Assembly: GCA_027076325.1 (NCBI GenBank)
Contig: JALTJZ010000018.1
Coordinates: 45,771-109,770 of the forward strand
Length of the DNA: 64,000 nucleotides
Direction of reading: 5' to 3'
DNA from: Chromatiales bacterium
GTDB taxonomy: Bacteria > Pseudomonadota > Gammaproteobacteria > UBA6429 > Thiohalophilaceae
Below, piece after piece: positions 28,264 through 39,200 of the stretch. The notes beneath the pieces were generated by a model that searched no databases, was not told the DNA's origin, and saw only the letters and a list, made by a program, of their open reading frames with translations. The position numbers were made by a program, and so were the translations under genes. Within the stretch, counting starts at the first letter, position 1; each line of letters starts with the position of its first letter.

Positions 28264-28324
28264 AAAAATCTATATATCAAATAGCACCATTTAATAAAAC
28301 GTACTATACTTATATTTCTAATTT

Positions 28325-28330
28325 TATACT
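28325..28330 (+). promoter_or_regulatory. Probable -10 element of the ahcY promoter
   Basis: TATACT at 28325-28330 predicts a transcript start near 28337, directly before the SAH riboswitch. The -35 region is weak (around 28302-28307), so the call rests mainly on its position relative to the RNA motif. Confidence 0.45.
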
Positions 28331-28337
28331 GTCCTTT

Positions 28338-28413
28338 TTGAGGGGCGCTGCAGCGGAACTTGTTTTCGTCAGGCTCAGAAAAGGCAGATCCATTTACTGG
28401 ATAAACGGCGCTC
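28338..28413 (+). promoter_or_regulatory. SAH riboswitch upstream of ahcY
   Basis: The conserved blocks of the S-adenosylhomocysteine riboswitch are present in order: GAGGGGCGCTGC (28340-28351; consensus GAGGAGCGCUGC), CAGGCTC (28370-28376) and AACGGCGCTC (28404-28413). TTGAG with CTCAG forms the first stem, and GGGCGC with GCGCTC forms the pseudoknot with one G-U pair. The known class binds SAH and turns on the SAH hydrolase gene, and the gene following here is ahcY. The start codon lies 33 bases after the motif, so control at translation or by an unseen transcription switch are both possible. Confidence 0.9.
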
Positions 28414-28445
28414 ATTCCACTTTGAACTATTGAAGGAGAATGATG

Positions 28446-29864
28446 ATGAACGCCGTTCCAGATTCATTTAATGATTATAAAGTTGCTGACCTGTCTCTTG
28501 CTGAATGGGGTCAAAAAGAAATTAAAATTGCTGAAACTGAAATGCCTGGCCTGATGGCTTTGCGTGAAGAATTTGGCAAACAGCAACCACTCAAAGGTGC
28601 CCGTATCATGGGTAGCCTGCACATGACAATCCAGACCGCAGTTTTAATTGAAACCCTGGTTGCATTAGGCGCTGAAGTACGTTGGGTATCCTGTAATATT
28701 TTTTCTACTCAAGATCATGCGGCGGCAGCGATTGCTGCACAGGGTATTCCTGTTTATGCCTGGAAGGGAGAAACCATTGAAGAATACTGGTGGTGTACCG
28801 AACAAGCATTAAAGTGGCCGGATGGTAAATTACCCAATATGATTCTTGACGATGGCGGTGACGCAACCTTACTCGTACATAAAGGTGTCGAGTTTGAAAA
28901 AGCTGGCCGTATCCCCGAAACAAAAGCCGATGATAACGAAGAATATGCCGCTATCCTGGATGTATTACGCCGCACAATAAAACCCGGTTCCAGTTTCTGG
29001 CAAGAGACTGCCGCTAGCATTAAAGGCGTCACTGAAGAAACGACCACGGGGGTACACCGCTTATACGAAATGATGGAAAAAGGTGAGCTACTGTTCCCGG
29101 CAATGAATGTTAATGACTCTGCTACCAAATCTAAATTTGATAACCTGTACGGCTGCCGTGAATCGTTAATCGATAGTATCAAACGCGCAACCGATGTGAT
29201 GATCGCCGGTAAAATCTGTGTGGTACTGGGTTATGGTGACGTAGGTAAAGGCTGTGCACAAGCATACAAAGGCATGGGGGCAACCGTTTGGGTAACAGAA
29301 ATTGATCCTATCTGTGCATTACAGGCTGCAATGGAAGGTTACCGCGTCGTTGACATGAATGAAGCCTGCAAACTAGGGGACATATTTGTCACCACCACCG
29401 GTAATGCAAAGGTAATTCAACATGACCATATGGCGGCAATGAAAAACGAAGCTATTGTTTGTAATATTGGCCACTTTGATTCTGAAATCGACATTGCCTC
29501 ACTTGAAAAATATGAATGGTCTGAAATAAAGCCACAGGTTGATCATGTTATTTTTCCAGATGGCAAGCGCATTATTATTTTAGCAAAAGGCCGTTTAGTA
29601 AATCTGGGTTGCGCAACAGGGCACCCGAGCTTTGTTATGTCGGCATCCTTTACCAATCAGGTCATGGCACAAATGGAATTCTTTGCCAACGCAGACAAAT
29701 ATAAAAATGAAGTTTATATTTTGCCAAAAATTCTTGATGAAAAAGTGGCACGCCTGCACCTGACAAAAATTGGTGCACACCTGACAACCTTGTCACAAGA
29801 ACAGGCCGACTATATCAATGTGCCCGTTGAAGGCCCTTATAAGCCTGAACATTATCGTTACTAA
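28446..29864 (+). CDS. ahcY: S-adenosylhomocysteine hydrolase
   Basis: A 472-residue adenosylhomocysteinase, which splits SAH to adenosine and homocysteine with NAD as cofactor. [15 protein letters not shown] with the substrate His, the NAD-binding [19 protein letters not shown], and the C-terminal [10 protein letters not shown] are present. The length includes the insert usual for the longer bacterial form. Three ATG codons follow one another at 28440, 28443 and 28446. GAAGGAG ends at 28438, which gives a seven-base spacer only for 28446, so that start is chosen. A SAH riboswitch precedes the gene. Confidence 0.96.
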   Translation: MNAVPDSFNDYKVADLSLAEWGQKEIKIAETEMPGLMALREEFGKQQPLKGARIMGSLHMTIQTAVLIETLVALGAEVRWVSCNIFSTQDHAAAAIAAQGIPVYAWKGETIEEYWWCTEQALKWPDGKLPNMILDDGGDATLLVHKGVEFEKAGRIPETKADDNEEYAAILDVLRRTIKPGSSFWQETAASIKGVTEETTTGVHRLYEMMEKGELLFPAMNVNDSATKSKFDNLYGCRESLIDSIKRATDVMIAGKICVVLGYGDVGKGCAQAYKGMGATVWVTEIDPICALQAAMEGYRVVDMNEACKLGDIFVTTTGNAKVIQHDHMAAMKNEAIVCNIGHFDSEIDIASLEKYEWSEIKPQVDHVIFPDGKRIIILAKGRLVNLGCATGHPSFVMSASFTNQVMAQMEFFANADKYKNEVYILPKILDEKVARLHLTKIGAHLTTLSQEQADYINVPVEGPYKPEHYRY

Positions 29865-29868
29865 ATAA

Positions 29869-29956
29869 TAACCACGGCGACACGGCAATATAACAACTAT
29901 AAAAGGAAATAAATATTTTTCTTTGTTTGGCTGTGTCCACCGTGTCGCCGTGGTTA
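29869..29956. repeat. Perfect 17-bp inverted repeat in the metF leader
   Basis: TAACCACGGCGACACGG (29869-29885) and CCGTGTCGCCGTGGTTA (29940-29956) are exact complements around a 54-base AT-rich loop. The element begins four bases after the ahcY stop and ends 12 bases before the metF ATG, so it fills the intergenic space. The outer arm shares AACCACGGC with the repeat at 28152-28263. It may be a small palindromic repeat element or a structure limiting read-through into metF. Confidence 0.88.
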
Positions 29957-29968
29957 AAAGGTTTTAAA

Positions 29969-30829
29969 ATGGATTCACAAAAAAAACACCCTAAACATTT
30001 TAGCTTTGAATTTTTCCCACCTAAAACACCTGAAGGTGCAGAAAAATTAAAAGCCGTGCGTTCAGAGTTAGGCAAGCTTAATCCAAAGTATTTCTCTGTT
30101 ACCTTTGGTGCCGGTGGCAGCACGCAGGACGGTACAATGGAAACTGTACTCGATATACAAAAGGCAGGCTTTAATGCTGCCCCGCATATATCATGTATGG
30201 GGACAAATAAAGAAATTATTCTTAGCCTGCTTACACAGTATAAAGATAATGACATTAACCAACTTGTTGTTTTAAGAGGCGATATGCCATCTGGAGCAAG
30301 TGCAGCCCATCATGGCGATTTCAACTATGCCAACGAGCTGGTCGCTTTTATTCGTAGCAACTATAAGGATCATTTTCATATTGAAGTGGCTGCTTACCCT
30401 GAATTTCACCCACAAGCAGTAAATGCCGAAGTCGATCTTGATAACTTTAAAAGAAAAGTGGAAGCGGGTGCAGACAGTGCAATAACACAATACTTTTTTA
30501 ATGCCGAAGCCTATTTTCAGTTTGTTGATGCTTGCGAAAAACGCAATGTTGTTATCCCCATTACCCCCGGCATTATGCCCATTACAAATTACACTCAACT
30601 GGCGCGTTTTTCAGACATGTGTGGTTCTGAAATTCCACGTTGGATCCGTAAGCGGCTGGAAGCCTATGGTGACGACAAAGCAGCTATACGAAGTTTTGGT
30701 GAAGAGGTTGTTACCCACCTGTGTGAGCAATTACTTGCGGCCGGTGCACCCGGCTTGCATTTTTACACCATGAATCAGGCAGGGCCAACCACCGCTTTAT
30801 GGAATAATTTAAACTTGTCACAAACTTAA
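29969..30829 (+). CDS. metF: Methylenetetrahydrofolate reductase
   Basis: A 286-residue MetF, the FAD-dependent enzyme that makes 5-methyltetrahydrofolate for methionine synthesis. FSFEFFPPKTPEGAEKL with the catalytic Glu, FSVTFGAGGSTQDGT, the FAD-contacting LVVLRGDMP and YPEFHP, and AITQYFFNAEAYFQF are visible. The frame is open to a GTG at 29927, but that region is part of the inverted repeat, and ATG 29969 has AAAGG at proper distance, so it is the start. It lies downstream of metK and ahcY in the methyl cycle cluster and six bases before rsmE. Confidence 0.95.
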   Translation: MDSQKKHPKHFSFEFFPPKTPEGAEKLKAVRSELGKLNPKYFSVTFGAGGSTQDGTMETVLDIQKAGFNAAPHISCMGTNKEIILSLLTQYKDNDINQLVVLRGDMPSGASAAHHGDFNYANELVAFIRSNYKDHFHIEVAAYPEFHPQAVNAEVDLDNFKRKVEAGADSAITQYFFNAEAYFQFVDACEKRNVVIPITPGIMPITNYTQLARFSDMCGSEIPRWIRKRLEAYGDDKAAIRSFGEEVVTHLCEQLLAAGAPGLHFYTMNQAGPTTALWNNLNLSQT

Positions 30830-30835
30830 ATAAAA

Positions 30836-31579
30836 ATGCGTATCCCCCGTGTTTATCTTGATAAAACACTGAACAGTGGCAGTACTGTCCCATTAACCGC
30901 TGAGGCACATCGGCATGTCATTAATGTCCTGCGCCTGCGAGAAAAAGATAAACTTATCGTATTTAATACACAGGGTCGTGAATTTAGTGCGTATATCAAA
31001 AGCATAGAAAAGAAGCAAACATTGATAGCTGTTGAGCAGCAGCAACAAAACCACACAACATCACCATTGTGTATTGAGTTAGGTTTAAGCCTGATAAAAA
31101 ATGATAAACTTGATTTTGCTATTCAGAAATCAGTTGAGCTAGGCGTAAACAGTATCACCCCACTTGCTGCCAACCGCTCCACTGTAAAACTCGACAGTAA
31201 ACGAGAGCTAAGACGCCATGCCCATTGGCAGGGTATAATACAAAGTGCCTGCGAACAGTCGGGGCGTAATATTTTACCCCGGCTTAATAAACTGCAAAAT
31301 ATTTCGAGCTGGTTAAAGTCATCTGATACGCCGGGTATTGTTTTTGAGCCAACAGCGACAACAGGTTTAGATAAACTTATCCGCCACGAAAGGCTCAGGA
31401 TTATAATCGGTCCCGAGGGTGGCTTTAGCAAACAGGAACTTACAGATATTGCACAGCACAGGTTTGAACAGGTAAGACTGGGGCCGCGTGTATTGCGCGC
31501 AGAAACGGCCGCAATTAGCGCTATTTCGGCATTACAATTACTATGGGGGGATTTAGGAAGCGGACATTACTCGGCATAG
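30836..31579 (+). CDS. rsmE: 16S rRNA (uracil1498-N3)-methyltransferase RsmE
   Basis: A 247-residue SPOUT-class methyltransferase. The N-terminal PUA-like part begins MRIPRVYLD and has HVINVLRLREKDKLIVF. The C-terminal knot has IIIGPEGGFSKQEL and VRLGPRVLRAETAAISA, both hallmarks of RsmE. It methylates U1498 of 16S rRNA using SAM. ATG 30836 lies six bases after the metF stop, so the genes are probably cotranscribed. It ends seven bases from the convergent chpC stop. Confidence 0.95.
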   Translation: MRIPRVYLDKTLNSGSTVPLTAEAHRHVINVLRLREKDKLIVFNTQGREFSAYIKSIEKKQTLIAVEQQQQNHTTSPLCIELGLSLIKNDKLDFAIQKSVELGVNSITPLAANRSTVKLDSKRELRRHAHWQGIIQSACEQSGRNILPRLNKLQNISSWLKSSDTPGIVFEPTATTGLDKLIRHERLRIIIGPEGGFSKQELTDIAQHRFEQVRLGPRVLRAETAAISAISALQLLWGDLGSGHYSA

Positions 31580-31586
31580 TTAATTA

Positions 31587-32105
31587 TCAGCTGTGTAAAC
31601 TTTGTAAACGTTTTTCTAAATCATCAATATCAGGAATAACTAACGACTGCCCCTCAACATCGACTATTTCAGCAACCGATTGTCGATTTTGTGGTTTGGC
31701 CTCAATCGTCGTTATACTGTCATTTTTAATAACACTTAAACGTGGAATACCCTGCACAACAATAGCCACATACGGCAGTGCGGCATTGCCATTTAAAGTA
31801 TTTAGAATCGCAATACGGCTACCTTGCAGAACATCCGGTGTTTCAGCAACCGTGATACTCGCATCTTCAAATGAAATTAATGGCACCAGTCGTTCCCGCC
31901 ATGTAATTCGGCCTAAAAACCAGTTTGGTGATCCATCCAGAGGTTCCGGGCTTGTAAAACTCACTACTTCGGCAACCGCTGCATTGGGCAATAATAGCGT
32001 TTCATTGGTTAATGTGATCATCAGGCAATGAACAACATCAGATAAACTATCTGTTGTATTTGTTATCTCCTTACGTTGAGAATCAATATATGTCACATCA
32101 CCCAT
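31587..32105 (-). CDS. chpC: CheW-like protein ChpC
   Basis: A 172-residue protein formed by one CheW-like domain (about 20-150), with LLLPNAAVAEVVSF at the start and GRITWRERLVPLISFED in the middle. It would be an adaptor between a chemoreceptor and the ChpA kinase. It is the last gene of the pilGHIJK-chpABC series, 30 bases after chpB. Unlike PilI, encoded earlier in the cluster, it is thought in Pseudomonas to serve accessory receptors; that transfer is by position. Confidence 0.82.
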   Translation of the reverse strand: MGDVTYIDSQRKEITNTTDSLSDVVHCLMITLTNETLLLPNAAVAEVVSFTSPEPLDGSPNWFLGRITWRERLVPLISFEDASITVAETPDVLQGSRIAILNTLNGNAALPYVAIVVQGIPRLSVIKNDSITTIEAKPQNRQSVAEIVDVEGQSLVIPDIDDLEKRLQSLHS

Positions 32106-32135
32106 TATTCACTCCACATGTACAAGAATTTAAAT

Positions 32136-33206
32136 TTAATCGTCACGCAAATAATCATATAATTTTTCTGCTAATCTTTTTGGGCTACCGGTAAAGCTGA
32201 CAAAGCCCTTTTCTACAATGTTTTCTGGCATACTGCTAATAACGCAACTGTCTGCCGATTGCGTCCAGACCATTGCACCTTTTTTATGCAGCTCTTCACA
32301 TCCTTTAAGGCCATCATCCCCCATACCACTGAATATGATGGTGCCGGTATTTTTTCCATAGCGTGCCAACATATCAGTTAACACCATATTAATCGAAGGT
32401 GAATATTGCTGTTCCTGTTTAATCGGCTTAAGCTCAATAGCCCCAATCGGGTTAATTGTTAGATGCTCATTAACCGGCATTACAATCACTTCATTATGCC
32501 GAACAACATGCCCGGCCGTAGGTGTTAATACATTATAATCTGTTACCTGGTTAAGCTGTTCTGCCAGTAAGCCAATAAAATTGGCACCCAGGTGCTGGGT
32601 TAAAATAAAAGCAACAGGCAAACCGGAAGGCAGATATTTAAAAAATTCTTTAACCGCATCCGGGCCACCTAATGACGCACCCAGAACCCAGACATTCCTG
32701 GCCAGGCTATCTTCAGTCCTGAACCCTTTGTTTAAAATGCTAAGTTTCTGACTAGATGTTTGATTATAATGATCGGCATAGGTTTTTTCTGCAATGGTAT
32801 TCTGACCAACCGATGATGATATTTTCTTTAATAATTTACCATACCAGCGCGCTAACACCTGTGGCTCGTTCAGTGTTAGTACAGAAACGTCATTAAAAAT
32901 AATGGGGGTGGAGTGATTATCTAATAACGAGTCCAGGATATCTTCATAGTCGCTGTGTTCATCAAGATCCAGTAAAATAACATCCACATTAATCGAGTCG
33001 AGCTTTCTTACAAACGTTGGCGTAAGAGGCTCATTGATTACAATGTTTAAACCCACATTTTCAAGTGCTTCTTTAAGCTGTTTGCGTTGTGAAACAGAAT
33101 TGGATATCACGGCAATACGTATCTGACTTAGCTCCTGAGATAACATGGAGGATATCATGGATGAATTTTTCACAGGTCGCTTGGCGTATGTGTCGGGCGT
33201 ATCCAT
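32136..33206 (-). CDS. chpB: Chemoreceptor methylesterase ChpB (CheB family)
   Basis: A 356-residue CheB-type protein. The C-terminal methylesterase domain (about 170-352) has the triad Ser178 in GASLGG, His205 in LTQHLG and Asp298 in SGMGDDG. The N-terminal part (about 28-130) is receiver-like, but the acidic pair at the first strand is missing (IAVISNS). Only the LLDLDEHSD stretch keeps acidic residues, so normal phosphorylation is doubtful. It would remove methyl groups from PilJ, opposing PilK. ATG 33206, 14 bases after chpA. Confidence 0.88.
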   Translation of the reverse strand: MDTPDTYAKRPVKNSSMISSMLSQELSQIRIAVISNSVSQRKQLKEALENVGLNIVINEPLTPTFVRKLDSINVDVILLDLDEHSDYEDILDSLLDNHSTPIIFNDVSVLTLNEPQVLARWYGKLLKKISSSVGQNTIAEKTYADHYNQTSSQKLSILNKGFRTEDSLARNVWVLGASLGGPDAVKEFFKYLPSGLPVAFILTQHLGANFIGLLAEQLNQVTDYNVLTPTAGHVVRHNEVIVMPVNEHLTINPIGAIELKPIKQEQQYSPSINMVLTDMLARYGKNTGTIIFSGMGDDGLKGCEELHKKGAMVWTQSADSCVISSMPENIVEKGFVSFTGSPKRLAEKLYDYLRDD

Positions 33207-33220
33207 AAAATATTCTAGTA

Positions 33221-36200
33221 TTATTTATCTACATTAAGTAATGAATGAATGTTTTCCAGTAATTCTGCTTCATTATATGGTTTACCCATATACATATTAA
33301 CACCAATATTCATTGCACGATCACGGTGCTTTTGCCCGGTTCGGGAAGTAATCATAATAATAGGAACATCCTTCAGCCGTTCATCATTGCGCATATTAAT
33401 CGCCAGTTCAAAACCGTCCATCCGTGGCATTTCCACATCTAACAGCATAACATCCGGGATCACATCCAGAAGTTGAGTTAATGCATCAACACCGTCTTTC
33501 GCCTGGATAACCTCCAGATCATTTCGTTCCAGGAAGCGCGATGTTACTTTACGCACTGTAATCGAGTCATCAACGACCATCACAGTCTGCCTTTTTGACT
33601 CTTCGCTAACAGGTTCAGTAACGTCTGGTTGTGCCTGTATTTCTGATTCCAGATAGTTCTGTTCATCCGTTGTTAATGCGATTCGAATCAGCACACCTAA
33701 ATCGAGGATAAGGACAACATTGCCATCCCCCATAATGGTTGCACCAGAGATACCGCGTAAAGTGCTAAGTTGTGGCCCAACTGGTTTAATTACAATTTCA
33801 CGGCTACCCACCAGACCTTCGATATGCAAAGCGGCACGGTAATTACCACTTCGAACCATAAGTAAAGCAGCTTTATTTCCTTCACCTGGTAAACTGGGAG
33901 TGACGCCATCCATTAGCTGACCTAAATGAACGTAATGAAATTCTTCATCTAGCCATTTATAAGTTGAATGTTTTTCTGATTGCAGTTCCACAAGTGCTTC
34001 ATGGGATATACGCTCAACACCTTCAACGCTTAATAAGGGTACGGCATACATGCTGTCACCAACATAAACCATTAAGGAACGACTAACCGCTAATGACAAC
34101 GGCATGCTAATCGTAAATCGGGTGCCTTCACCATGTGTGGTATCAATATTAAGCACACCACCTAATTGTTTAATTTCGTTATTAACAACATCAAGGCCAA
34201 CACCACGACCCGCGATCTGTGTCACCTCTTCTGCGGTACTGAAGCCTGATTCAAGAATAAGATCCAGCAGGAATTTCTCGGATACTCTAGCACCTTTCTT
34301 TATCACCCCGGTCTCAATCGCTTTGTTACGAATCGCGTTAAAGTCAATTCCTGCGCCATCATCCATAATCTGGATAACAACATCACCGCCTTCACGACTC
34401 ATATCAAAGTGAATTGTACCTTGCTCAGGTTTTCCTGCTGCTTTACGCTGTGCCGGCATTTCAATACCATGTGCAATGGCATTTCTTAGCATATGTTCAA
34501 TTGGCGGCATCATACGCTCAACAATATTACGATCTAACTCTATATCGGCACCATCAAATCCAATATCGGCCTGCTTGCCCAGCTCTTTACAGGTTTGCCT
34601 TACAATGCGTTTTAAGCGATTCAACTGTTTTGCAAAAGGAACCAGGCGTGTGCTCATTAGTCCTTCCTGCAATTCCGTATTAACCCGTGATTGCTGTACC
34701 AGTAATGTTTCTGATTCACGATTTAATCCGGCCAATATACTACGTAAACTATCAATATCGTTCATACTCTCAAGCATAGAACGTGATATTTGCTGCATTT
34801 GTGTAAAACGGTCAAACTCTAATGGATCGAAATGTTCATGTTCGGCCGATAATTTTTCTTCTTTACGTGTCTGGATCTGTGCTTCTGTTTCAATTTCAAA
34901 CTTACGCAACTGCCCGCGGAATCGTTCAACTGTTTCATCCAGTTCCTGTAAATTAAAGCGGAATGTATTAACCTGTTGCTCCAGACGAGACCGATAAATG
35001 CTCACTTCACCGGCAAAGTTAACCAGATTATTCAGTGTGTCTGCCCGCACACGTACCTGTTCAGCTGGTGCGGTTCTCTGTGGTACTGGCTCGGCATCAA
35101 GATCAAGTGATGGCAGGCTACTTTCTTCTGTGGCCTCGATATTTGCTTCCATTCCGGCTGACGGTGGCTCGGCAACAGGTTCGTCAAAAACCGGCTGCGC
35201 GATCACCTCGGTATCTTCACTATCAGTTTCTAACTCAAGGTTATCTGCTGACAAACCATCCTGAGATAATGATGATTCTTCAGTCACTGAAGCGTCTGCA
35301 ATCTGTATATCATCCAGCTCATCTGCCAGTGAAGTAAGCTCTTCGGTCAATTCAATAGAAAGATCATTAAATTCGTTTTTCGCAACCGTATTATCATCTT
35401 CGGAACCGATTTCAATCGACAGGCTATTTGTATCCAGTTCATTTATTTCCAGATTTTCAATCGAAATCTCAATTTCATCATTTGCCGAAGGACTACTGTC
35501 AGTCGTTGTTACTTCAGGAATAATGTTTTCAGCAGAATCCGTATCTTCAATGTTGTTTAAATTACCACTTTGGTTCTTTGCTCTTTGTATACCAATTTCA
35601 TCAATAACCGCTTGTCCGGAAGAAAGAGGCTGATGTGATTTAAGTTGCTCCAGCATATTCACAAGGCTATCCTGTGCATGCTGAATGACAGTAAAAATCT
35701 CATCTGACATGGCTATATCGTTAGCCACAATATCGGTAATCAGCGATTCCAGTTGATGGCTAAGGTCACCAATAGCAGTAACACCCGACATTCTTGCACC
35801 ACCTTTTAAGGTATGTAACTGGCGCTGTATAGCTTCTATATATTTATTGTTATCGGGATCATCTATCCATGCATGCAGGGTATTTTCACTTTCATCAAGA
35901 ATTTCTGTGCCTTCCTCTATAAAAATCTCCAGAAGCTCTTCATCATAATCATCATCCATTTCCAGTTCTATTGATGATGTATCATTTAAGCCAGATTCCA
36001 TAGTGGGATCAGTTACCTCAATATCACTGACCTCAATCTGTTCAGATGAATGCTCAGTCGCTATCGATTCCTGTAATGCATTGATTAAAGATTCAATACG
36101 CTGAACAAGATCTGCGGTTATATACAACTTATCACCAGGCTCACCAAGTTGTGCGCAAATCGCTTCGATACGGTTTGCCGAATCATCAAACAGTTGTATG

Positions 36201-39200
36201 CCGTCACTTGAAACAAGCCGTTCTTCTGCCTGTAGAATTTTAATATAATGTTCCAACTGTAAACATAATTCTGCTACAACCTGCACGCCCGTAGTTCTGG
36301 CACTGCCTGTTAGAGTATGCAATGCTCTAAACAACGGTTCAGTCACTTCATGGATATTATTTTCATGCCAGTCGGTAATATATTGTTTTAATGCTTTCAG
36401 ATGTGTCGCCACTTCTTTGCGATAAATTTCTAAAAGAACAGAGTCAATTTCAGGACGCGGTATTTTATCAAGTGATTTATCAACTTTTAATTCAATAGAA
36501 TCCATTGATGGTGTATCCAGCGTCGACAAATCCGGTTGCGGTATGCTCACAGATGATATTGTTTCTGTTAGTGGTGTAAACGATTCACCCCTGCTTAAAG
36601 AGTCTGCATGTTCCATTAATGAAAATATTTTCTGATCTGGCCGTTTGGATGATTTAAGAAAATCATATAAAACAGGTAAAGCCGTTCGGCCACGCTCCAG
36701 TAAATCCAGTAACTCGGCTGTTGGCTGAATCGTTTTATCAATAACCCGATTTAGCATGTTTTCAAATGCCCATGCAAATTCACCCAAATCATTTGCACCA
36801 ACCAGGCGACCGCTGCCTTTTAAAGTATGGAAAGATCGCCGCATATCTTTAAGTGCAGTCTGATCCTCCAGGTTGGATTTCCATACTGGTAACAAGTTTG
36901 AAATATTTTCATATTCTTCGTTGGCTTCTTCTAGAAATATTTCAAAAATTTCTTCATCTATATCAACTGGCAGGGAAGATGTTGCTTGTTCATTTTTCTC
37001 CGCGTCACTTTGCGCAGCAGCAACTTGATCCGGAAGAGAAAATTCTGCAGACGTTTCTGTAATGTTTTCTTTTTCAGATTCTGATGGCAAAACCACTGTC
37101 ACACTTTCATCTGACATGGCTGCCGATGTACCAGCGGTGTGTTTTAATAATTCATCGCGCGCCCATAGCAGACTTTTTTCCGTATCATCACTAAAGACTT
37201 CTTCATTACCTGCAACCCGTTGAATCGTCTGCTTCATATCACTGGTGATTTTTAATACTGTATCTTTGTTGTCATCATTAAGGCTTTCTTCAATACTCCG
37301 GATAACTTCAACAACCAGACTCGTAACATCACTGCTTTGCGGATCGGTAAACCATAAACCTAATGACTCATCCAGACGTTCAATTTCCTGGCTGCTTCCC
37401 AAATCAGATACATCGCCGAGATCCAGTTCCAATGTGGCATCAACATCCAATGATGTTGTCTGTTCCGCCTCAGCCGGTTTTGAATCACTATCAGCCTCTT
37501 CCGAAACAAAAGCCAAATCAAGTTCCAGTTCCTCTGTCGATGCATTAATATCCGGTTGAATTAAATCCAGAGAAACCTCACTCTGCTCAGCAAGCTCTAA
37601 ATCAGGTTGTGTTAAATCAGTTACCGTTTCTACTTCATTAAATTCTGGCTGTTCTAAATCTGTAATTGTCGCCTCAACACTATCATTCATTGCGGCAATA
37701 TCTTCTTCAGATGGCGCAACCAGATTAATCACCGTATCATCTGTTGTTCCAACAAGCGCATCAGCATCAATATTGATAAGATCCTGGCTTGTATTTGGAT
37801 CTCTAACTGTAGGCTTATCCTCATCTAAAGCCTTACCAAGCTGTTCCAGGCTGGTCGCCGCTACATTTAGTATTGCCGTTGGTTCACCCCAACTATCCAC
37901 CAGAGATTCCATATAATATTCAATACTACTAATAGCATCAGCAAGATAATCGAGCGTTTCCGGTTCTGGAATGGTTTTAGATGGAATAAGTTTATTCTCA
38001 ATATAACCTTTACATTCCAGCAATAACTCAGCCGCACGATCCAGTTGTAAAATATTTAAACTACCACGCACCTTGTCCAGTAAGGCAGGAACTGAATTTA
38101 ATACTTCAGGATGGTTAAGCTGGCGACTAAAGTCCGTCACGGATTCTTTTACTGCTGCAATATCAATTTTGGCTTCTGCAACAACCGATTCCAGTAATTC
38201 CTGTTGTTCTGCTGTTTTAGGTTGCCTGATAGTAACACTACTATCATCCGATACCGTATCATCAACAGATCGTTGCGTTACTTCACCCATCGCATTAAGA
38301 GTATTTTCAATACCAATAATAGCAGCAGCTATTTCCATCAGTTCATTGTCACTAACAGAATGACTACCATCGGTAATGCTATCAATAATTTCTACCTGCT
38401 TAAGCAAGTCTTTACGTTGTGGCCCCAGACTTAACATACCCAGGGTATCCGCCATACTGGTTAGCTTTTCACTAACCGGTTTAAGAATTTCTACGTTTCT
38501 GTCATCACTACGCATAAAGACATCAAGTGAATCTTTAACCTGTTGCAAGTCTTCTTTTAAAACGCCCGATACCGTATCCATCAGTGCAACATTCGGCGCA
38601 TTTAAATCTGCACGGACTTTTTCAAGCGTCTGGGTATCAGGCATAACATCTGCCAGTTTAAATAAGTCCTTAACTTCTTTTGTTTTTTCTGCTGTTGCCG
38701 ACGAACCGGCAACATAATAAAGCAGATTTTTAACCAGCTCCGTTGGTGGCTCCATTGCTAAAGCAACTTCACCGCCATCAATTATCTTCTTAATCGTACG
38801 GTCAACTTCACCAACTAAAGACTTAACCGCAACACTTGCATCAACGCCATTATCTTTCAGGCTATCGATCAAACCATCCGCAACCCACAGCATACGGCTG
38901 GTATTTTCTTCTTCTGAAACATTACGTAAATCTTCCAGCACATTTGAGATAAGCCCAAGACTTTGCTGCTCGTTCTTTTTCTTAAACCAACCTAACAAAC
39001 CAAGATGGAATTGATGACGTTTTTCTTTTGCCAGCGCCGCTATCGGCTTTGTTATCTCACCCTCTTTGTGTGATTTGCCTTTAGGGGCAGGTGGTTCAAT
39101 GCTTAAGTCTGGATTAAATAATGCGGTTTCAGATAATAATGCTTCGCCACGCGCCGCCCGCATGTCATTAAACAGCGGTAATAAAACAATCGGCGTATCT

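Noticed and set aside
31543-32031. 162-codon plus-strand frame opposite chpC
   Set aside because: It overlaps the end of rsmE and is the antisense of a recognisable CheW domain.
34476-34997. 173-codon frame antisense to chpA, and other long antisense frames between 33.2 and 38.7 kb
   Set aside because: All lie opposite well-supported ChpA domains and show Ser/Cys-rich shadow composition with no family features.
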